The notes below the pieces were generated by a model. It was not told where the DNA came from. It saw nothing but the letters and a program-made list of their open reading frames with translations, and ran no database searches. Made by a program: the position numbers and the translations under genes. A stretch of DNA of 52,079 bases from contig JAIELW010000015.1 of the NCBI GenBank assembly GCA_019752575.1, positions 1-52,079 on the forward strand. The letters run 5' to 3'. Below are positions 33,468 through 41,296 of this stretch, piece by piece (the first letter of the stretch is position 1; every line of letters starts with the position of its first letter). Origin of the DNA: Xanthobacteraceae bacterium. GTDB taxonomy: Bacteria; Pseudomonadota; Alphaproteobacteria; Rhizobiales; Xanthobacteraceae.

Positions 33468-34394
33468 ATGCCTGCGGTAATGACCTTAGGCGGTATAGCC
33501 TTGGCGGTGCTGGGACTTTTGATCGCATTCGCGGGAATGCCCGACCGGGCCGCCGGACTTGGCCTCGGCAGCGATCTGATCCAGACCGGTGCGACCATTC
33601 TTGCCGGCGGTCTTGTCATCGCGGCGCTGGGTCAGGTTCTCAAGGCCTTACGCGATGTCGCCGACCGCGTCGAAGATGCAGGCTTCGGCCTTTCCGGTCC
33701 GCGCCAGTCCCTGAACGACGAGCTTGCCGAGCGCGCGCCCATGCCGCTGCCCCGTGCGGCCGCCCGCAATGCCGCTGCTCCGCAGGACGAACTCGGCGAA
33801 GAGGCACCCGCGGCTCCGCCCGCACGCGAACCGCGCCCTTCGCGCACGCCGCAACCGGCCCCGCGTAATGCGCGTCCGGCTCCGGAAGTGCAGCGATCCC
33901 AGCCCCGTCAGCAGACCCGGTCCGAGCCGCAGCAGGATGAAGACTTCGCCGACGACTATGCCGCCGACCGGCAGCCGCGCCCCGAGCCGCGCTGGATGCG
34001 CGCGCAATCGGAGGCGAACAACCGGCAGCAGAATGCGGGTGCAATTCCGCTCCAGCAGGAACGCGCGGCCCGCGCCGCGCCGGCGGCGCAGCAACCGGCG
34101 CCGCCGCGCCGCGAGGCAGCAACGGCTCCCGAGCAGAATGCTTACGAGCCCGAGCCGCGCCGCCGCGCCGCCGCCCCGCAACCCGAAGAAGCCGAACGCG
34201 GCGAACCCGTGGTGGTTCGCTCCGGCATCATCGCGGGCATGGCTTACACGCTCTATTCCGACCGCTCGATCGAAGCCGAATTACCCGCGGGCACGGTTCG
34301 CTTCGGCTCCATCGAGGAGCTGCAGGAGCACGTGAAGCGCGCAGGCGTGGACGATCAGGACGACTATCGCGGGCAGAACTCCGCGCCGCACTAA
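33468..34394 (+). CDS. Membrane-anchored Pro/Ala/Arg/Gln-rich protein of unknown function
   Basis: About 308 residues. Two hydrophobic helices at the N-terminus (LGGIALAVLGLLIAFAG and GATILAGGLVIAALGQVL) form a hairpin anchor. Residues ~75-250 are low-complexity, dominated by Pro, Ala, Arg, Gln and Glu, and surely disordered. The last ~60 residues are ordered-looking: SGIIAGMAYTLYSDRSIEAE, then GSIEELQEHVKRAG. Thus a membrane hairpin is tethered by a long linker to a small C-terminal domain. I do not recognise a named family. ATG 33468 is favoured (GGGAG 10 bases upstream) over TTG 33459. It is transcribed away from sodB and converges on a DMT exporter gene, overlapping its end by 4 bases. 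Confidence 0.7.
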   Translation: MPAVMTLGGIALAVLGLLIAFAGMPDRAAGLGLGSDLIQTGATILAGGLVIAALGQVLKALRDVADRVEDAGFGLSGPRQSLNDELAERAPMPLPRAAARNAAAPQDELGEEAPAAPPAREPRPSRTPQPAPRNARPAPEVQRSQPRQQTRSEPQQDEDFADDYAADRQPRPEPRWMRAQSEANNRQQNAGAIPLQQERAARAAPAAQQPAPPRREAATAPEQNAYEPEPRRRAAAPQPEEAERGEPVVVRSGIIAGMAYTLYSDRSIEAELPAGTVRFGSIEELQEHVKRAGVDDQDDYRGQNSAPH

Positions 34395-35299
34395 GGCGAT
34401 GGCGCGCTCGCAGATATCCGCGGCTTGTTGACCAGCCAAATTCCGAATGCAACCAGCGCAAGCGCGATCCATAAGAGCGGGCTCACCCGCTCGTTCAGGA
34501 AATAGGCGCCCGAGAGCATCGCGAATAGCGGCGACAGAAACGTGAACACCGACAACGTCGATGCCGGATAGGTCCGCACCAGCGCGAACCAAGCAAGATA
34601 CGACGCAAAAGCGACGATCACGATCTGGTAGGCGAGCGACGCGGCGACAAGACCGTCGAACTTCGTGATGCCGCTTTCGCCCGCGAGCAGGGCGCCGGGC
34701 ACGAACAGCGCGGTGATGCCGAGCTGATAGGCAAGCGTTTTCGCCGAGTGAATTTTCACCAGCGAAGTCTTCTTGATGACGAGTGTCGTGACCGCCCAAA
34801 GAATCGCTGCGACCAGCATCATCAGGTCACCGATCAGCGCTGTGTTCGAAGGCACCGAAAGACTGTCGCGTAGTGCGAGCACCAGCCCGCCGAACGCGCA
34901 AAGCAGGCCCACAACCTGCGCGATCCCCATGCGTTCGTTCGGTAGGAGAAAATGCGCGCCGATCGCAATGACGAAAGGCGCTGCGTAAAGGAAAAGAATG
35001 CTGCGCGCGACATCCGTGTAAACCAGCGCCCAGTAAATAAATACAAATTCCAGCGCGAACAGAACACCGACGACGAGGCCGGGGACGAGCGTGCCGTCGC
35101 GCTCGAACAGTTTGATCCCGCGCACGTGACACCAGATCAGCAAAAGTACAAAAGCGCCCGCGCAGCGCAGGCCGCTCTGGAACGCTGGCGAAATCGCGTC
35201 GTTCGTGACCTTGATCGCGACCTGCTGAAAACCCCACGAGGCCGTGAGCAGGACCATCGCGAGCGTCGCGAAGACATCGAGCCTGTCGTGCTGTTTCAT
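34391..35299 (-). CDS. EamA/DMT family transporter
   Basis: A 302-residue inner-membrane protein with ten predicted helices in two EamA repeats of five, the drug/metabolite transporter layout. The first repeat begins TLAMVLLTASWGFQQVAIKV; the second starts near VAASLAYQIVIVAFASYLAWFAL and ends in the LNERVSPLLWIALALVAFG motif typical of the last helices. Substrate cannot be predicted; family members often export amino acids or other metabolites. The first codon overlaps the stop of the oligopeptidase B gene (ATGA), so the two are translationally coupled. Confidence 0.88.
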   Translation of the reverse strand: MKQHDRLDVFATLAMVLLTASWGFQQVAIKVTNDAISPAFQSGLRCAGAFVLLLIWCHVRGIKLFERDGTLVPGLVVGVLFALEFVFIYWALVYTDVARSILFLYAAPFVIAIGAHFLLPNERMGIAQVVGLLCAFGGLVLALRDSLSVPSNTALIGDLMMLVAAILWAVTTLVIKKTSLVKIHSAKTLAYQLGITALFVPGALLAGESGITKFDGLVAASLAYQIVIVAFASYLAWFALVRTYPASTLSVFTFLSPLFAMLSGAYFLNERVSPLLWIALALVAFGIWLVNKPRISASAPSP

Positions 35300-37437
35300 G
35301 CTTTCGCGTCTGCGCCCGCGGTGACGATCGCAAACACGTAAGCGAGCGCGACTTCATCGAGCCGGTCAAAGCGGCCCGCCGCGCCGCCGTGACCCGCGTC
35401 CATGTTGGTCTTCAGGAAGATCGGCTGCTTGCCGGTATTGAGCGCCCGCAATTTCGCAACCCACTTCGCGGGCTCCCAATAGGTCACGCGCGGATCGGTG
35501 AGACCGGCGAGAACCAGCATCGCGGGATAGGATTTTGCCGCGACATTATCATAGGGCGAATAGCGCAGCATGCGCTCGAGCACTGCTTTGTCGGTGGCGG
35601 GATTGCCCCACTCGGGCCATTCCGGCGGCGTCAGCGGCAGCGTGTCGTCGAGCATGGTGTTGATGACATCGACGAAGGGAACTTCCGCGATGATGCCCGC
35701 GAAAAGTCCGGGCTTCAGGTTGGCGACTGCGCCCATCAGCAAGCCGCCAGCCGAACCGCCTTGGGCGACGATCTTGTCCGCTGCCGCGGACTTCTCCGCG
35801 ATCAAATGTTCGCCGCAGGCGATGAAGTCGGTGAAGGTGTTTTCCTTCTTCTCCATTTTGCCGTCGAGATACCAGCGCCAGCCCTTGTCGGTGCCCCCGC
35901 GAATATGCGCGACCGCATACACGAAGCCGCGGTCGACGAGCGAAAGGCGGCTCGTCGAGAACGCTGCCGGCATCGAAATGCCATAGGAGCCGTAGCCATA
36001 AAGCAGGCAAGGCGCCGAGCCGTCGATCTTCGTGTTTTTATGATGCATGAGCGAGATCGGCACGACGGCGCCGTCTTTTGCTTTCGCAAAAATGCGCCGC
36101 GTCACGTAGTCCGCCGGGTTATGGCCCGAAGGCACTTCCTGGCGCTTGCGCATCGCGCGCTCGCGTGTGCGCATGTCGTAGTCCCAGACTTCGGTCGGCG
36201 TCGTCATCGACGAATAGTTGAAACGCAGGTTGTCGGTCGCGAATTCGAAGCCGCTCGATGAGCCAAGCGAATAGGCTTCTTCCTTGAACGCGATCGTGTG
36301 TTCCTTGCCGCTCGCGATCTCGCGCACGATGATGCGCGGCAGGCCTTCGTGACGCTCTAGCCGGGTCAGCCAGTCTTTGAAAATCGAGCAGTCTAGGATC
36401 AGCGTGCCGTGCTGGTGCGGGATCAGGTCCCGCCAGTTGGCACGGCCAGGATTGGCGAGCGGCACAGTCGCGATCTTGAAGTCTTCCGCGCCGCCGGCGT
36501 TCGTGAGCACGATCAGCACTTCCTCGCCGTTGAACGACGGGTGATGTTCGACTTCGTAGCGCAGACCCACGGTGCGCGGCTCGATCAGCCGCGGCTTCGC
36601 CGAAGGATTCTTCAGGTCGAGCAGCCGGATTTCGGAAGTGTCGTGATCACCGGTGGAAATCGCCGCGAAGCGGTCCGCCTGCAATTCGCCGATCGAGACG
36701 AAAAAGCCCTTGTCGGATTCTTCGTAGATCAATTCATCATCTTTGATGTCTTTGCCGAGCCGGTGCAGATAAACCCGTGACGGACGATGCTCGGCATCGA
36801 GCTTCACATAATAAAAGCCGCTCGCATCGTCGAGCCAGACCAGCCCGCCGCCGGTGTCGGTGACGAGGTCGCCGCGATCCTTGCCGCTCGCAAGTTCGCG
36901 CACACGAACGCTGTAAAGCTCGGAGCCTTTGTCGTCCGAGGCCCACGCAAGCAATTTATGATCCGGCGAATGCGACGCGACGCCGAGCGAGAAATAGGCT
37001 TTGTCTTTTGCAAGCGCATCGCCGTCGAGCAGGATTTCTTCCGGCCCGCCGCCCGCGGGCTCGCGGCACGCGAGCGGGTGCTGCCCGCCGTCGCGATAGC
37101 GCGAGAAATAGGCGAACGGTCCATCGCGCGAGGGCACCGAGGAGTCGTCCTCCTTGATGCGTCCGCGCATTTCCGCGATCAGTTTTTTCTTGAGCGGATC
37201 GTAAGGCGCGAGCGCTTTTTCCGTATAGGCGTTCTCGGCTTCGAGATATTCGCGAATGTCCGGCTGAAGGATGCTGGTGTCGCGGAACACTTCCTGCCAT
37301 TTCGGATCGCGCAGCCAAGCGAAATCGTCCACGAGCGTGAGCCCGTGGACGACCTGCTTCGATGCGATTTTCTTGGCTACCGGCATCTTGCCGAGCGCGG
37401 AAAGGTTCCAGTTGTCGCTATTTGGTGTCCGTGTCAT
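35296..37437 (-). CDS. ptrB: Oligopeptidase B (S9A prolyl-oligopeptidase family)
   Basis: A 713-residue serine peptidase that cleaves short peptides after Arg or Lys. The N-terminal beta-propeller region ([16 protein letters not shown] opening; [10 protein letters not shown]) is followed by the alpha/beta-hydrolase domain with the nucleophile in [16 protein letters not shown], the Asp in [15 protein letters not shown] and the His in [12 protein letters not shown]. The triad is complete and length is normal. The ATG at 37437 overlaps the end of msrB by 20 bases, with AAGG just upstream; a later ATG (MPVAKKIAS) is an alternative. The gene lies in a minus-strand run msrB-ptrB-DMT exporter with overlapping ends, probably one transcript. 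Confidence 0.93.
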   Translation of the reverse strand: MTRTPNSDNWNLSALGKMPVAKKIASKQVVHGLTLVDDFAWLRDPKWQEVFRDTSILQPDIREYLEAENAYTEKALAPYDPLKKKLIAEMRGRIKEDDSSVPSRDGPFAYFSRYRDGGQHPLACREPAGGGPEEILLDGDALAKDKAYFSLGVASHSPDHKLLAWASDDKGSELYSVRVRELASGKDRGDLVTDTGGGLVWLDDASGFYYVKLDAEHRPSRVYLHRLGKDIKDDELIYEESDKGFFVSIGELQADRFAAISTGDHDTSEIRLLDLKNPSAKPRLIEPRTVGLRYEVEHHPSFNGEEVLIVLTNAGGAEDFKIATVPLANPGRANWRDLIPHQHGTLILDCSIFKDWLTRLERHEGLPRIIVREIASGKEHTIAFKEEAYSLGSSSGFEFATDNLRFNYSSMTTPTEVWDYDMRTRERAMRKRQEVPSGHNPADYVTRRIFAKAKDGAVVPISLMHHKNTKIDGSAPCLLYGYGSYGISMPAAFSTSRLSLVDRGFVYAVAHIRGGTDKGWRWYLDGKMEKKENTFTDFIACGEHLIAEKSAAADKIVAQGGSAGGLLMGAVANLKPGLFAGIIAEVPFVDVINTMLDDTLPLTPPEWPEWGNPATDKAVLERMLRYSPYDNVAAKSYPAMLVLAGLTDPRVTYWEPAKWVAKLRALNTGKQPIFLKTNMDAGHGGAAGRFDRLDEVALAYVFAIVTAGADAKA

Positions 37438-37843
37438 CGGCCTTTTTCAGTTTCAGCGCATGCCCGTTCATGCAATAGCGCTGTCCGGTCGGATTGGGTC
37501 CGTCCGGAAATACGTGGCCGAGATGCGCCTCGCAAGAGGCACAGCGGATTTCAGTGCGGCGCATCAGGAATGAGTTGTCGGAATGCTCCGACACCGCGCC
37601 CTTTTCGATCGGCTGGTAGAAGCTCGGCCAGCCGGACCCGGAATCGTATTTCGTTTCCGAGGAGAACAGCGGCGCGCCGCAGGCGACGCACTTGTAAACG
37701 CCTTTGCTTTTCTCGTTGAGATAAGGCCCGGTCCAGGCCGGCTCGGTGCCGTGCTTGCGCGTGATGTAATATTGTTCCGGCGTCAGTTCCTTTTGCCATT
37801 CGGCATCGGACTTCACGACCTTCGGGCGGCCGGTATCGGTCAT
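37418..37843 (-). CDS. msrB: Peptide methionine-R-sulfoxide reductase MsrB
   Basis: A 141-residue repair enzyme reducing the R-epimer of methionine sulfoxide. Structural zinc Cys pairs are C52/C55 (CVACG) and C101/C104 (CASCE); the catalytic Cys is C124 in [19 protein letters not shown] is the substrate pocket. All expected residues are present. The start at ATG 37843 is chosen because the protein then begins at the family N-terminus. The same frame stays open 124 codons further upstream, but that part has no similarity I recognise. It probably heads a transcript with ptrB and the DMT exporter. Confidence 0.94.
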   Translation of the reverse strand: MTDTGRPKVVKSDAEWQKELTPEQYYITRKHGTEPAWTGPYLNEKSKGVYKCVACGAPLFSSETKYDSGSGWPSFYQPIEKGAVSEHSDNSFLMRRTEIRCASCEAHLGHVFPDGPNPTGQRYCMNGHALKLKKADDTDTK

Positions 37844-38324
37844 TGTTCTGCTCCGGGTGCGGTTTTCTGGCTCAGAAGTATGCTTCGCATGCAAAGGCCG
37901 CAAGGCGGCTGTGCTACACAAGCGCGCGAGCGCAAAATGCCGCGAAAGATCGTAGCATTTGCCGCTCGCCGCGGCCCGGCGTTCGGCGCGGAGCGCGCGG
38001 AACAAACGGATTTCCTGACCTTCGAGGGCTGCGCCGAGAAAGCGCTTCTCGCGGCGGAGCGTTTCGTCCCTCGTTTCAGCGCGAAATGAGCGGATCGCGG
38101 CATAGTCCGGGCCACGGACGATAATCGGAGCTTTGCGAAAGGGCATGGCGGAATTCCTGCTTGGGGGCAGGGATTTTCCGGCGCCGGAGAGTAGCGGGGA
38201 TAAATTCCTATCCACAGGATCGCGCCGTGCTCATTAAGCCGTTTTGATTTCAGGCGGATTCTCGCAAGATCGGATTGTATCGAAAATTGAATTTCCCCTT
38301 TCCCGCCGCAATCCTTATGATAAG
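37844..38324. other. Gene-poor stretch between msrB and the insertion sequence
   Basis: About 480 bases where several frames are open but none shows a recognisable protein, a good ribosome binding site or a domain. It should contain the msrB promoter. The right part (38215-38324) drops in GC, with A/T-rich sequence before the insertion sequence, and is the original upstream region of the DnaA-like gene now at 40356. TATGAT at 38316-38321 may be a -10 element of that gene, separated from it by the insertion. Confidence 0.5.
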
Positions 38325-38332
38325 TATATATT
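38325..38332. repeat. Target-site duplication, left copy
   Basis: TATATATT directly outside the left terminal repeat, identical to 40326-40333. Confidence 0.92.
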
Positions 38333-38356
38333 CGCAGTTATATACTTGACAAAAGT
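38333..38356 (+). repeat. Left terminal inverted repeat of the IS
   Basis: 24 bases starting CGCAGTTATATACTTGACAA and ending AAGT, exact inverse of 40302-40325. It includes the TTGACA hexamer that serves as -35 for the transposase promoter. Confidence 0.95.
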
Positions 38357-38373
38357 CGCGCTAGCCTTAGTAT
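38346..38373 (+). promoter_or_regulatory. Transposase promoter with its -35 inside the terminal repeat
   Basis: TTGACA (38346-38351) lies within the left inverted repeat; a 16-base spacer and TAGTAT (38368-38373) follow. AAGGAG at 38383-38388 then precedes the transposase ATG by 6 bases. Confidence 0.65.
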
Positions 38374-38394
38374 CGGTCGCATAAGGAGTTACCG

Positions 38395-39354
38395 ATGCCC
38401 AAGGCCAAAGAACCAGTTTTCAGCCACAAGGTCTTTCAGGACGAAACCGCAGCCCGTGAGGCGCTTGAAGCTGCGCGCTGGCCGGATGGTCCTGTTTGCC
38501 CTCATTGCGGCAACAGCGACCCGGAGAAGATTGCCAAGGTTGAAGGCGCGAAGCAGTCGCATCGCCCCGGCCTATTCTATTGCGTCGAGTGCGCGGGCCA
38601 ATTCACGGTCAAAGTCGGCACGGTGTTCGAGCGCTCTAAGGTTCCGCTGACGAAATGGTGGATGGCGGCGCACATGCTGAACGCGGGCAAGCGCGGCGTA
38701 AGTGCTCACGAAATTCATCGCGTGATCGGCGTCACCTATAAAACGGCATGGTTCATGATGCACCGCTTGCGCGAGGCCATGAAGGATACCAACGCTGGCC
38801 CTTTAGGCGGCGGCGGCAAGATCGTACAGGCTGACGAGACCTATATCGGCAATACCAAGCGCGCAAAGTCCTACAAGAAGGGCTTGCGTCACAAGCGCCA
38901 GATCGTTGCGCTGGTCGAGCCGAAGGGTAAGGCCCGCGTTTTCCATGTGAAGGGCGCGACCGCTGAATCCGTCCGCGACATTCTCGTTACGAATGTTGAC
39001 CGCAAGTCCGAACTGCATACCGACGAGTCCCGCCTTTACACGGAAACCGGCAAGGAGTTCGCGGACCATAAGACCGTGCGCCACGGCTGGAACCAGCGCG
39101 GCGTTTATGTCGGCCCCGAAGGCCAGACAACGAACCACGTTGAAAACTTCTTCGGCAACTTCAAGCGCGGCATGAAGGGCGTTTATAGCTTCTGCTCGGA
39201 ACAGCACTTGAACCGCTACCTGACCGAGTTCGAGTTTCGCTTCAATAACCGCTTGGACCTTGGCGTTGGTGACAAGGAGCGCACCCTGCTTGCCCTTAAA
39301 GGCATCGAAGGAAAGCGCCTAACCTATCGGCGGATTAACGGCGATCAGGTCTAG
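38395..39354 (+). CDS. IS1595 family transposase
   Basis: A 319-residue transposase. The N-terminus carries a zinc ribbon with C35/C38 (CPHCG) and C63/C66 (CVEC), then a helical DNA-binding part (KWWMAAHMLNAGKRGVSAHE). The catalytic ISXO2-like domain has D147 (QADETYIG), D210 (HTDESRLY) and the third-residue region N247-H-V-E250-N-F-F with K257, the DD(N/E)-type arrangement of this superfamily. Reading frame is intact, and the gene is driven by a promoter partly inside the left inverted repeat. It inserts with 8-bp duplications as seen here. Confidence 0.95.
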   Translation: MPKAKEPVFSHKVFQDETAAREALEAARWPDGPVCPHCGNSDPEKIAKVEGAKQSHRPGLFYCVECAGQFTVKVGTVFERSKVPLTKWWMAAHMLNAGKRGVSAHEIHRVIGVTYKTAWFMMHRLREAMKDTNAGPLGGGGKIVQADETYIGNTKRAKSYKKGLRHKRQIVALVEPKGKARVFHVKGATAESVRDILVTNVDRKSELHTDESRLYTETGKEFADHKTVRHGWNQRGVYVGPEGQTTNHVENFFGNFKRGMKGVYSFCSEQHLNRYLTEFEFRFNNRLDLGVGDKERTLLALKGIEGKRLTYRRINGDQV

Positions 39355-39385
39355 GCGTCAGAACGCCTTACGCTTTTACCGCTGG

Positions 39386-39423
39386 CGAAAGAAAAAGAGG
39401 GCCGATTAGGCCTTCTTTTTTCG
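39386..39423. terminator. Bidirectional terminator inside the IS
   Basis: CGAAAGAAAAAGAGGGCC-GATTA-GGCCTTCTTTTTTCG forms a near-perfect hairpin with T-run on the plus strand and a matching T-run on the minus strand. It serves the transposase from the left and the small minus-strand passenger gene (stop at 39406-39408, inside the hairpin) from the right. Confidence 0.8.
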
Positions 39424-39552
39424 CTTGGGACTCTTAGCTTTTCTGGCTTTAGCCTTCCCTCGTTTCAGATCGTCATGGGGTTTTGGCTCCATGCGAACGA
39501 GCGCGGCCATGATTTTCTTGGCTTTAGCCGGAGGGGGAGATTTTCTTGCCAT
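39406..39552 (-). CDS. Small Lys/Pro-rich IS passenger protein
   Basis: A 48-residue, strongly basic protein: an N-terminal part MARKSPPPAKAKKIMAALVR and a tail of alternating Lys, Ala and Arg ending KRKKKA. Its shape suggests nucleic-acid binding, but no family is known to me. The start ATG (39552-39550) interlocks with the start of the divergent plus-strand passenger gene (ATG 39551-39553) in the palindrome CATG, so the two ribosome sites lie on opposite strands over each other's coding region. Its ribosome binding site (AGG 11 bases upstream) is weak. It could alternatively be an untranslated shadow. Confidence 0.5.
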   Translation of the reverse strand: MARKSPPPAKAKKIMAALVRMEPKPHDDLKRGKAKARKAKSPKRKKKA

Positions 39553-40141
39553 GAATAATAAACCTAACCGGGGCAGTGTTCCGTTTTTTAAGGCCAAAAC
39601 GAAGCTCGATATTCCCCCCGAGCTTGCGGCCGAAATAGCGCACATCGTTGTCCAATGGAGCGTTTTTGAAAACGCACTAGATGTTGATCTAACTCAACTT
39701 CGAAACCATAAAAAGGGGCGCGATCTTGCTGAGGAAAAACCCCGCCAGTTCAAGAGAAAGATTCAACTCTGGCGACGAAGTATCCATGCACTCTATTCAA
39801 ATATTAAGCCCTACAAGTCCATGGCCGACGAAATTAGTAGCAAGGGGATAATCGTCGCCCAAATGCGACACCACATTGTCCACGGCCATTGGCGACAGGA
39901 AGAACCGGGGATTTTTATTATTACAAGCGGCTTGACGGGCGATAGAAAATTACAGCAATGCCGCTTTAATCTAACCGTCGCCACCAATTTGCATCGCGAC
40001 GTTCGAACCATGGCGGAAGCTGCCTATGGCTTCCTGATTTCGCGAGCGACGCACGGGGGCCTAGGGCTTCTAAAAGCAGTTCCCTTATCATCTGACGAGA
40101 ATCTGGTTCATCCGAATCCTCCCAAGCCCGAAAAACCTTAG
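39551..40141 (+). CDS. IS passenger protein of unknown function
   Basis: A 196-residue soluble protein, codon usage lower in GC than the chromosome. It starts MNNKPNRGSVPFFKAKTKL, has a helical segment LAAEIAHIVVQWSVFENALD resembling the four-helix start of proteins that share a His-rich centre (RHHIVHGHWRQEE at about 100-112), and ends in a Pro-rich tail (HPNPPKPEKP). The WSVFENAL...RNxxVHG pattern is seen in small IS- and phage-borne proteins of unknown role; I cannot assign a function. The purine-rich site GGAGGGGGAGA sits about 10 bases upstream of the ATG. The last 176 bases overlap the antisense passenger frame 39966-40220. Confidence 0.7.
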   Translation: MNNKPNRGSVPFFKAKTKLDIPPELAAEIAHIVVQWSVFENALDVDLTQLRNHKKGRDLAEEKPRQFKRKIQLWRRSIHALYSNIKPYKSMADEISSKGIIVAQMRHHIVHGHWRQEEPGIFIITSGLTGDRKLQQCRFNLTVATNLHRDVRTMAEAAYGFLISRATHGGLGLLKAVPLSSDENLVHPNPPKPEKP

Positions 40142-40220
40142 CAGCCGCCTCAACCATTTTGGGCGTGATTTCAATCTCAACCTGATCGGGCTTATCGCCC
40201 GTTGGAATATTCGCACTCAT
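39966..40220 (-). CDS. Small IS passenger protein of unknown function
   Basis: An 84-residue acidic-then-basic protein beginning MSANIPTGDKPDQVEIEITP, with a helical middle (MVEAAAKVFRAWEDSDEPD, then RQMIRELLLEAL). A strong ribosome binding site (AAAGGAG, 8 bases upstream) decides the start at 40220 over an upstream in-frame codon. Transcription probably begins from TTGACA within the right inverted repeat. The 3' two-thirds are antisense to the end of the plus-strand passenger gene, an unusual overlap of 176 bases; if one of the two is not real, the strong Shine-Dalgarno here argues for this one at least being translated. Confidence 0.6.
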   Translation of the reverse strand: MSANIPTGDKPDQVEIEITPKMVEAAAKVFRAWEDSDEPDSRQMIRELLLEALGPRASLAKSGSHRQLPPWFERRDANWWRRLD

Positions 40221-40285
40221 TGGTGCGCTCCTTTCATCTTGGAGCGCAGTTACAACTTGCACCGGCCTGTCACGCAGACGGTAGA

Positions 40286-40312
40286 ATCCTACTCTAGTAG
40301 AACTTTTGTCAA
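40286..40312 (-). promoter_or_regulatory. Inward promoter with its -35 inside the right terminal repeat
   Basis: On the minus strand TTGACA (40312-40307) in the right inverted repeat is followed after 15 bases by TAGGAT (40291-40286), about 66 bases upstream of the passenger start at 40220. It mirrors the transposase promoter at the other end. Confidence 0.45.
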
Positions 40313-40325
40313 GTATATAACTGCG
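40302..40325 (-). repeat. Right terminal inverted repeat of the IS
   Basis: ACTTTTGTCAAGTATATAAC and CTGCG (sharing the last C) read as the exact inverse of 38333-38356, all 24 positions matching. Confidence 0.95.
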
Positions 40326-40333
40326 TATATATT
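40326..40333. repeat. Target-site duplication, right copy
   Basis: TATATATT directly outside the right terminal repeat, identical to 38325-38332; 23 bases upstream of the DnaA-like gene's start codon. Confidence 0.92.
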
Positions 40334-40355
40334 CCTATCAAGGGAGAGTGGCGGA

Positions 40356-40703
40356 ATGCATGCGGATCTGGCGGCGGCTCGCGGCACCACGATACCGTTC
40401 GATGTGACCTGCGCTTTGGCGGCGCGTCTTGCGGCGAGCGCTTCAGGTGTGGCTGTTTCGGAAATTGGCTCCAGCAGACGCTCGCCGCGGCGGGTATCAA
40501 CGGCGCGGCAGATCGGCATGTATCTCGCGCATACCGCGGCCGGATTGCCGCTCGCGAAAGTCGCGGAATATTTCGGCCGCGACCGCACGACAGCCGCCTA
40601 TGCCTGCCGCCTGATCGAGGACCGGCGCGACGACCGCAAGTTCGACGACGAAATGACCGAACTCGAAAATCTGCTTTATGCGATCTGCGGGGTTGTGCGA
40701 TGA
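40356..40703 (+). CDS. DnaA domain IV-like helix-turn-helix protein
   Basis: A 115-residue cytoplasmic DNA-binding protein. Residues ~45-90 match the C-terminal DNA-binding domain of the replication initiator DnaA: ARQIGMYLAHTAAGLPLAKV followed by EYFGRDRTTAAYACRLIED, the signature that reads DnaA boxes. The ATPase domain is absent. Stand-alone versions occur across Alphaproteobacteria and are presumed regulators. The GGGAGAG site upstream of ATG 40356 is intact, but the insertion sequence ends only 30 bases before the start codon, so its original promoter has been separated. The stop overlaps the next gene's start as ATGA. Confidence 0.82.
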   Translation: MHADLAAARGTTIPFDVTCALAARLAASASGVAVSEIGSSRRSPRRVSTARQIGMYLAHTAAGLPLAKVAEYFGRDRTTAAYACRLIEDRRDDRKFDDEMTELENLLYAICGVVR

Positions 40704-41296
40704 GCAGGAGGAGAAAAACCGTACAACATCCTCTCGCACAACATGGCGTTGTACGTGCGCGCAACGAAGACGCGCGCATTGCGCCGGACGCATTGCTTGT
40801 AAACGAAAGCGAAAGCCCGCTCGCATGGCTCGCCCGCCGCAAGGATGCGAGCGGTAAACCGATGATCGACGCAGCGCAGTTCGCGGCCGGCGAGCGGCTG
40901 CGCGCGGATTTCACGCGTGCGGCGATGACGCCGCGCATTGGCGCCAATTTGACTTCTCCGGTCGCGCATGACCGCCGCGGTGGCGGCGAAAATGCAGTGC
41001 ATTATTCCGATCTCGTGATTGCTGCGAAAGAACGGCTCAATCGCGCGCTCGATGCGGTAGGTCCGGAGTTCTCAGGACTTCTGCTCGACGTCTGCTGCTT
41101 CCTGAAAGGGCTCGAAACGGTCGAGCACGAGCGTGGCTGGCCACGCCGCACATCGAAGATCGTGCTTGGTCTCGCGCTCGATCGTCTCGCGCGGCACTAC
41201 GGAATTGCCGCGAAGATCAGCGGCAGGCATCGCGCGCCGATACGTAACTGGCAGGCGGCAGACGCGCGCCCGACGATGGATGCGTATCGAGATTAG
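40700..41296 (+). CDS. DUF6456 domain-containing protein
   Basis: A 198-residue protein whose C-terminal ~130 residues match the DUF6456 pattern: SPLAWLARRKD, AGERLRADFTRAAMTPRIGANL, AAKERLNRALDAVGPEFSGLLLDVCCFLKGLETVEHERGWP-type helices, then KIVLGLALDRLARHYG. It looks like a helical DNA-associated protein, and in this order it is regularly found behind a small DnaA-domain-IV-like gene; the 4-base overlap (ATGA at 40700) supports joint translation here. Function unknown. It converges on sufE, overlapping its end by 4 bases. Confidence 0.8.
   Translation: MSRRRKTVQHPLAQHGVVRARNEDARIAPDALLVNESESPLAWLARRKDASGKPMIDAAQFAAGERLRADFTRAAMTPRIGANLTSPVAHDRRGGGENAVHYSDLVIAAKERLNRALDAVGPEFSGLLLDVCCFLKGLETVEHERGWPRRTSKIVLGLALDRLARHYGIAAKISGRHRAPIRNWQAADARPTMDAYRD

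Larger units (their letters stand above)
38333..40325 (+). mobile_element. Complete IS1595-type insertion sequence with passenger genes
   Basis: A 1993-bp element bounded by perfect 24-bp terminal inverted repeats beginning CGCAGTTATATACTTGACAA (38333-38356 and, inverted, 40302-40325). The direct repeat TATATATT flanks it on both sides (38325-38332 and 40326-40333), an 8-bp target duplication as expected for the IS1595 superfamily. It holds one transposase gene plus a plus-strand and two minus-strand passenger frames. Intact repeats, target duplication and an unbroken transposase indicate a recent, possibly still active insertion. GC content in the passenger region is clearly lower than in neighbouring genes, a sign of transfer. 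Confidence 0.95.

Noticed and set aside
37844-38215. In-frame upstream extension of msrB by 124 residues
   Set aside because: Normal MsrB length and N-terminus are reached from 37843; the extension shows no similarity or signal peptide.
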